Positions 14,269 to 17,152 of a stretch of DNA of 17,152 nucleotides are shown here, in pieces. The position numbers were made by a program, and so were the translations under genes. The DNA comes from JALOAP01 sp964632355. Lineage in GTDB: Bacteria > Chloroflexota > Dehalococcoidia > Tepidiformales > Tepidiformaceae. The stretch's first letter is position 1; each line of letters opens with the position of its first letter. Below the pieces are notes generated by a model. The model made no database searches. It was not told the DNA's origin and worked only from the letters and a program-made list of their open reading frames with translations. The stretch spans positions 1 through 17,152 of the forward strand of contig CAZWBW010000063.1 in NCBI GenBank assembly GCA_964632355.1. The letters run 5' to 3'.

Positions 14269-15236
14269 CAGCGGACCTCGCTCGGGATGGGTTCGAGTGC
14301 AAGCTCTCGACGGAAGTAGGCGATGGTGTCCCGGAGGCCAGTGTCGAGCGGTACCAGGGGCTCCCACCCGAGGACGCGCCGGGCTCGTGTGATGTCGGGA
14401 CGCCGGCGCTGCGGATCATCCCCGACCGCTGGTTCGGTGAATACGATCGGCGACCGGGAGCCGGTGAGGTCGCGAATGCGCTCGGCGTAGTCGAGGACAG
14501 TGTGCTCTTCGGGGTTGCCGAGGTTGAACACCTGCCCACGGGTACCCATGGTCCGCATGGCCCGAACGAGCCCTTCGACAAGGTCCGACACGAAACAGAG
14601 CGAGCGCGTCTGCGAGCCGTCGCCGTACACGGTGAGCGGTTCGTTGCGAAGCGCCTGTGTGATGAAGTTGGGCACAAGACGGCCGTCGTCGGGATCGGAG
14701 TTGGGCCCATAGGTGTTGAAGATGCGCACGATGCGGGCGTCGGCGCCACGGGAGCGGATGTAGGCCATGGTCAGCGCTTCGCCATAGCGTTTCGCCTCGT
14801 CGTACATCGAGCGGGGCCCGGTGGAGCTGACGTTGCCGCGATAGTCCTCGTGCTGCGGGTGTTCGAGCGGATCGCCGTAAGCTTCCGACGTGCTTGCGTA
14901 GAGGAACTTCGCCCGGGAGGCGACAGCCACGTCGAGGAGCCGCAGGGTGCCTTCGCTGTTGACGCGAAGGGTTTCGATGGGGTGCTGCTGGTACCCGGGC
15001 GGGCTCGCGGGGCTCGCGAGGTGATACACCTCGTCGACGCGAGGGAGCTCGGGCAGCGGTTCGATGATGTCGTGCTGGATCAGTTCGAACCGCGAATGGT
15101 CGAGGAACGGCGAGATGTTCGCCAGCCGGCCCGTGACCATGTTGTCGATGCAGAGGACGTGGTGACCTTCGGCGAGCAGCCGTTCACACAGGTGCGACCC
15201 GATGAACCCGGCGCCGCCGGCAACGAGGATACGCAT
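14268..15236 (-). CDS. uxs: UDP-glucuronate decarboxylase (UDP-xylose synthase)
   Basis: A 322-aa extended SDR that decarboxylates UDP-glucuronate to UDP-xylose with bound NAD. AGGAGFIG at 6-13 binds NAD. The UXS hallmarks are all present: HLASPASPPGYQ near 72-83, STSEAYGDP with Thr116 and Glu118, Tyr145 and Lys149 in MYDEAK, the QTRSLCFVSDLVEG segment, and RRRPDITRARRVLGWEP, which holds the substrate Arg. The N-terminal membrane anchor of animal UXS is absent, as usual in bacteria. ATG 15236 has GGAGA about 7 nt upstream. It lies 72 nt after the phosphoglycosyl transferase gene, and its TGA overlaps the next start. The substrate comes from the UDP-glucose dehydrogenase encoded at the head of the same operon. 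Confidence 0.93.
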   Translation of the reverse strand: MRILVAGGAGFIGSHLCERLLAEGHHVLCIDNMVTGRLANISPFLDHSRFELIQHDIIEPLPELPRVDEVYHLASPASPPGYQQHPIETLRVNSEGTLRLLDVAVASRAKFLYASTSEAYGDPLEHPQHEDYRGNVSSTGPRSMYDEAKRYGEALTMAYIRSRGADARIVRIFNTYGPNSDPDDGRLVPNFITQALRNEPLTVYGDGSQTRSLCFVSDLVEGLVRAMRTMGTRGQVFNLGNPEEHTVLDYAERIRDLTGSRSPIVFTEPAVGDDPQRRRPDITRARRVLGWEPLVPLDTGLRDTIAYFRRELALEPIPSEVR

Positions 15237-15308
15237 ATCGATTCTCCGCGTGACACGGTGGAGCAGGAGTGTTGTTACGGCGTCGGGAGCGAGTAGGGAG
15301 CGGTCGGC

Positions 15309-16004
15309 TCAGTAGGAGCCCGTCCCGCGGAGCACCGTCCCGATGGTTCGAAAAAGGATCTTGATGTCGAGCCACAGGGAGAGGTTCTCGGCGTATTCGA
15401 TGTCCAGCGCCACCATGTCCGCGAAGTCGTGCCGCCCTCGGAGGGTGACCTGCCAGAGGCCGGTAATGCCGGGCGTAACAAGCAGGCGCCGGAGGTGAGC
15501 TTCGTCGTAGCGGACGACCTCTGACGGGAGCGGGGGCCGCGGTCCGACGAGGCTCATATCGCCGCGAAGAACGTTCCAGAGCTGGGGCAATTCGTCCAGG
15601 CTCGTTTTCCGCAGGAACTTGCCGACGCGGGTCCGGCGCGGGTCCTCCTTCATCTTGAAGATGAACCCGTTCGCCTCGTTCTGGTCCATGAGCTGCTGTT
15701 TCATGAGCTCGGCATCGCGGTACATGGAGCGGAACTTCCAGCACACGAAGAGCTTTCCGCCGTGACCGACGCGAACCTGGCGAAAGATCGGGCCACCGCG
15801 GCTATCGAGCACGATGGCAATCGCCAGGACGATGAGCAGCGGCGCGGTGATGATCAGCCCAATCGTGGCGCCGATGACGTCGATCGTGCGCTTCCATGCG
15901 GGCATCGGGATGACTTCGTCCGCGAGCAGATGGCGGACGTTGAGCTCGTCGAACGCCGGGCCTCCGGAGATGAACTCCTCGCGGGAGATCGCGGAGAGGC
16001 TCAT
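15309..16004 (-). CDS. Undecaprenyl-phosphate sugar phosphotransferase (short monotopic type)
   Basis: A 231-aa initiating transferase that moves a sugar-1-phosphate from a UDP-sugar to undecaprenyl phosphate, starting each repeat unit. It is the small form: no four-helix WcaJ/WbaP N-terminal block, only about 35 polar residues, then one hydrophobic, probably re-entrant helix (about 41-66). Family motifs: KFRSM at 90-94, Glu120-Asp121-Pro, the catalytic Asp137-Glu138 dyad in LDELPQLWNVLRGDMSLVGPRP, and PGITGLWQV near 178. The start is ATG 16004 (AGGAGG 6 nt upstream); GTG 16007 just before it gives one more residue and overlaps the dehydrogenase stop. Which sugar it loads cannot be read reliably from the sequence. 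Confidence 0.92.
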   Translation of the reverse strand: MSLSAISREEFISGGPAFDELNVRHLLADEVIPMPAWKRTIDVIGATIGLIITAPLLIVLAIAIVLDSRGGPIFRQVRVGHGGKLFVCWKFRSMYRDAELMKQQLMDQNEANGFIFKMKEDPRRTRVGKFLRKTSLDELPQLWNVLRGDMSLVGPRPPLPSEVVRYDEAHLRRLLVTPGITGLWQVTLRGRHDFADMVALDIEYAENLSLWLDIKILFRTIGTVLRGTGSY

Positions 16005-17152
16005 CACTGGCCTCCTGCGGCGCTGCTCGATGCGAACACGGGAGCAGTGCGCGTTCGAGGTGCCTCTTCGGCGGGCCGGCCAATACAGCGGTATTCGAAC
16101 CCGGCATTCCGCGCAGCGCCCGGGTCGAGGCAGTTTCTCGTATCGACGAGGAGCGGCTCGGCCATGACGGACGCCAGCGCGCCGAGGTCCATGCAGCGAA
16201 ACTCGTCCCAGTCGGTGGCGACGACGACAGCGCGAGCGCCGCGTGCGGCGTCGAGTGCGCTTTTGCTAACAGTGACGCCGGGTGCCGCCGCGAGGATGCG
16301 AGACTCGGGCACCACCGGGTCGTACACATGGACGTCGGCGCCTTCGAGAACTAGGAGGCGGGCCAGTTCGAGGGCGGGCGAATGGCGGATGTCGTCCGTG
16401 TTGGCCTTGAAGGCTGCGCCGAAGAGGGCAACCCGCGCCCCTTCGAGCGAGCCAACCGACTGCCGTAGTTTCCGGAGGACTCGGAGACGCTGGTCGGAGT
16501 TGATTTCGACGACAGACCGCAGAAGCCCCGGGTGCGCCCCATGGATGGCGGCCATGTGAACGAGCGCCTTCACGTCCTTCGGGAAGCAACTCCCGCCCCA
16601 GCCGAGGCCAGCCCGGAGGAACTGCGGGCCGATCCGATGGTCGAGGCCCATTCCCCGGGCCACCTGTTCCACATCGGCCCCGAGCGCTTCGCAGATAGAG
16701 GCGATCTGGTTGATGAACGAGATCTTGGTGGCGAGGAAGGCGTTCGAGGCGTACTTGATCATCTCGGCGGTGCGGATGTCAGTGCGCTGGATGATGGGGT
16801 TCAACGGCGCGTAGAGTTCCGCGACGCGTTCGATGGCCGAAGGGTCGTCGGAACCGAGCACGATGCGGTCGGGGTTCATGAAGTCGTGAATCGCGGAGCC
16901 TTCGCGGAGGAACTCGGGATTCGAAACCACGGCGAATTGCTCCGCGCCCGCGCGCTCGGCCATGCCCGCGACCAGTTCGCCGGTGCCTATGGGCACGGTG
17001 CTCTTGTTCACGATGATCGAGCCGGGCTGCAGGCGGGCAGCGACCGTAGCCACCGCGTCGCGAACGCCGCGGATATCGGCCGCGCCATCGGCTGCTTCGG
17101 GCGTGTTGACCGCGATGAAGACGATGCGCGCTTCGAAGCGGTCGGGGTAGAC
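16004..17152 (-). CDS. ugd: UDP-glucose 6-dehydrogenase, 5' partial
   Basis: The frame is open to the right edge; 382 residues are visible and about 60 N-terminal ones, including the first Rossmann GxGxxG, lie outside. The GTG at 17053 is internal, since the codons before it encode the family's VFIAVNTP strand and following helix. Next come NKSTVPIGTGE, NPEFLREGSA, the central helix with AEMIKYASNAFLATKISFIN, and the catalytic Cys in GWGGSCFPKD (codon at 16586-16588). GAAFKANTDDIRHSP marks the C-terminal NAD/UDP domain. The enzyme oxidises UDP-glucose to UDP-glucuronate with two NAD+, feeding the UXS gene two genes downstream. A UDP-ManNAc or GDP-mannose dehydrogenase has the same fold; the downstream UXS makes UDP-glucose the most likely substrate. 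Confidence 0.92.
   Translation of the reverse strand, partial: VYPDRFEARIVFIAVNTPEAADGAADIRGVRDAVATVAARLQPGSIIVNKSTVPIGTGELVAGMAERAGAEQFAVVSNPEFLREGSAIHDFMNPDRIVLGSDDPSAIERVAELYAPLNPIIQRTDIRTAEMIKYASNAFLATKISFINQIASICEALGADVEQVARGMGLDHRIGPQFLRAGLGWGGSCFPKDVKALVHMAAIHGAHPGLLRSVVEINSDQRLRVLRKLRQSVGSLEGARVALFGAAFKANTDDIRHSPALELARLLVLEGADVHVYDPVVPESRILAAAPGVTVSKSALDAARGARAVVVATDWDEFRCMDLGALASVMAEPLLVDTRNCLDPGAARNAGFEYRCIGRPAEEAPRTRTAPVFASSSAAGGQ

Overview
The window is a GC-rich (by eye, mid-60s percent) piece of a bacterial exopolysaccharide (EPS) or capsule locus of the Wzx/Wzy type. A 10-base run of N at 11449-11458 shows it is a scaffold, probably from a draft or metagenome assembly. The secreted multidomain glycanase with two long Pro/Thr linkers, the dense operons and frequent GTG starts fit Chloroflexota best, perhaps a Tepidiforma-like lineage. 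That assignment is inference from style and has low confidence. No outer-membrane export protein (Wza type) is visible, but the locus runs off both window edges, so this does not prove a monoderm cell.

Layout. (1) 1-3235, plus strand: two secreted proteins that share a module. The first lacks its 5' end and carries module, Pro/Thr linker, GH5-like catalytic domain, Pro/Thr linker and a Trp-rich tail. The second is a signal peptide plus the module alone. A perfect 11-bp hairpin lies between them. (2) 8058 down to 3241, minus strand: one tightly coupled operon of Wzz-like chain-length protein, BY-kinase-like ATPase, 48-aa membrane protein, Wzy/O-antigen-ligase-like polymerase, hexapeptide acyltransferase and GT2 glycosyltransferase. 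(3) 8214-9874, plus strand: a divergent two-gene island with a GT4 glycosyltransferase and a degenerate receiver domain. (4) 17152 down to 9907, minus strand: UDP-glucose dehydrogenase (5' partial), phosphoglycosyl transferase, UDP-xylose synthase, a sugar-nucleotide epimerase, two GT4 enzymes (one interrupted by the N gap) and a membrane GT2.

How the genes fit together. UDP-glucose is oxidised to UDP-glucuronate and decarboxylated to UDP-xylose, with an epimerase that may act on one of these nucleotides. The phosphoglycosyl transferase starts the repeat unit on undecaprenyl phosphate. Five glycosyltransferases extend it and the acyltransferase decorates it. The Wzy-like protein polymerises it under control of the Wzz/BY-kinase pair. 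No Wzx flippase is seen. The flanking glycanase could trim or release the polymer or degrade external glycans. Almost every junction in the two minus-strand operons is a stop/start overlap (GTGA, TGATG, TAATG), which points to translational coupling.

Most noteworthy are the shared unassigned secreted module, the pseudo-receiver paired with a glycosyltransferase, the kinase without a tyrosine cluster, and the 48-aa membrane protein. I did not find a clearly new system. These are local oddities inside a recognisable EPS locus.
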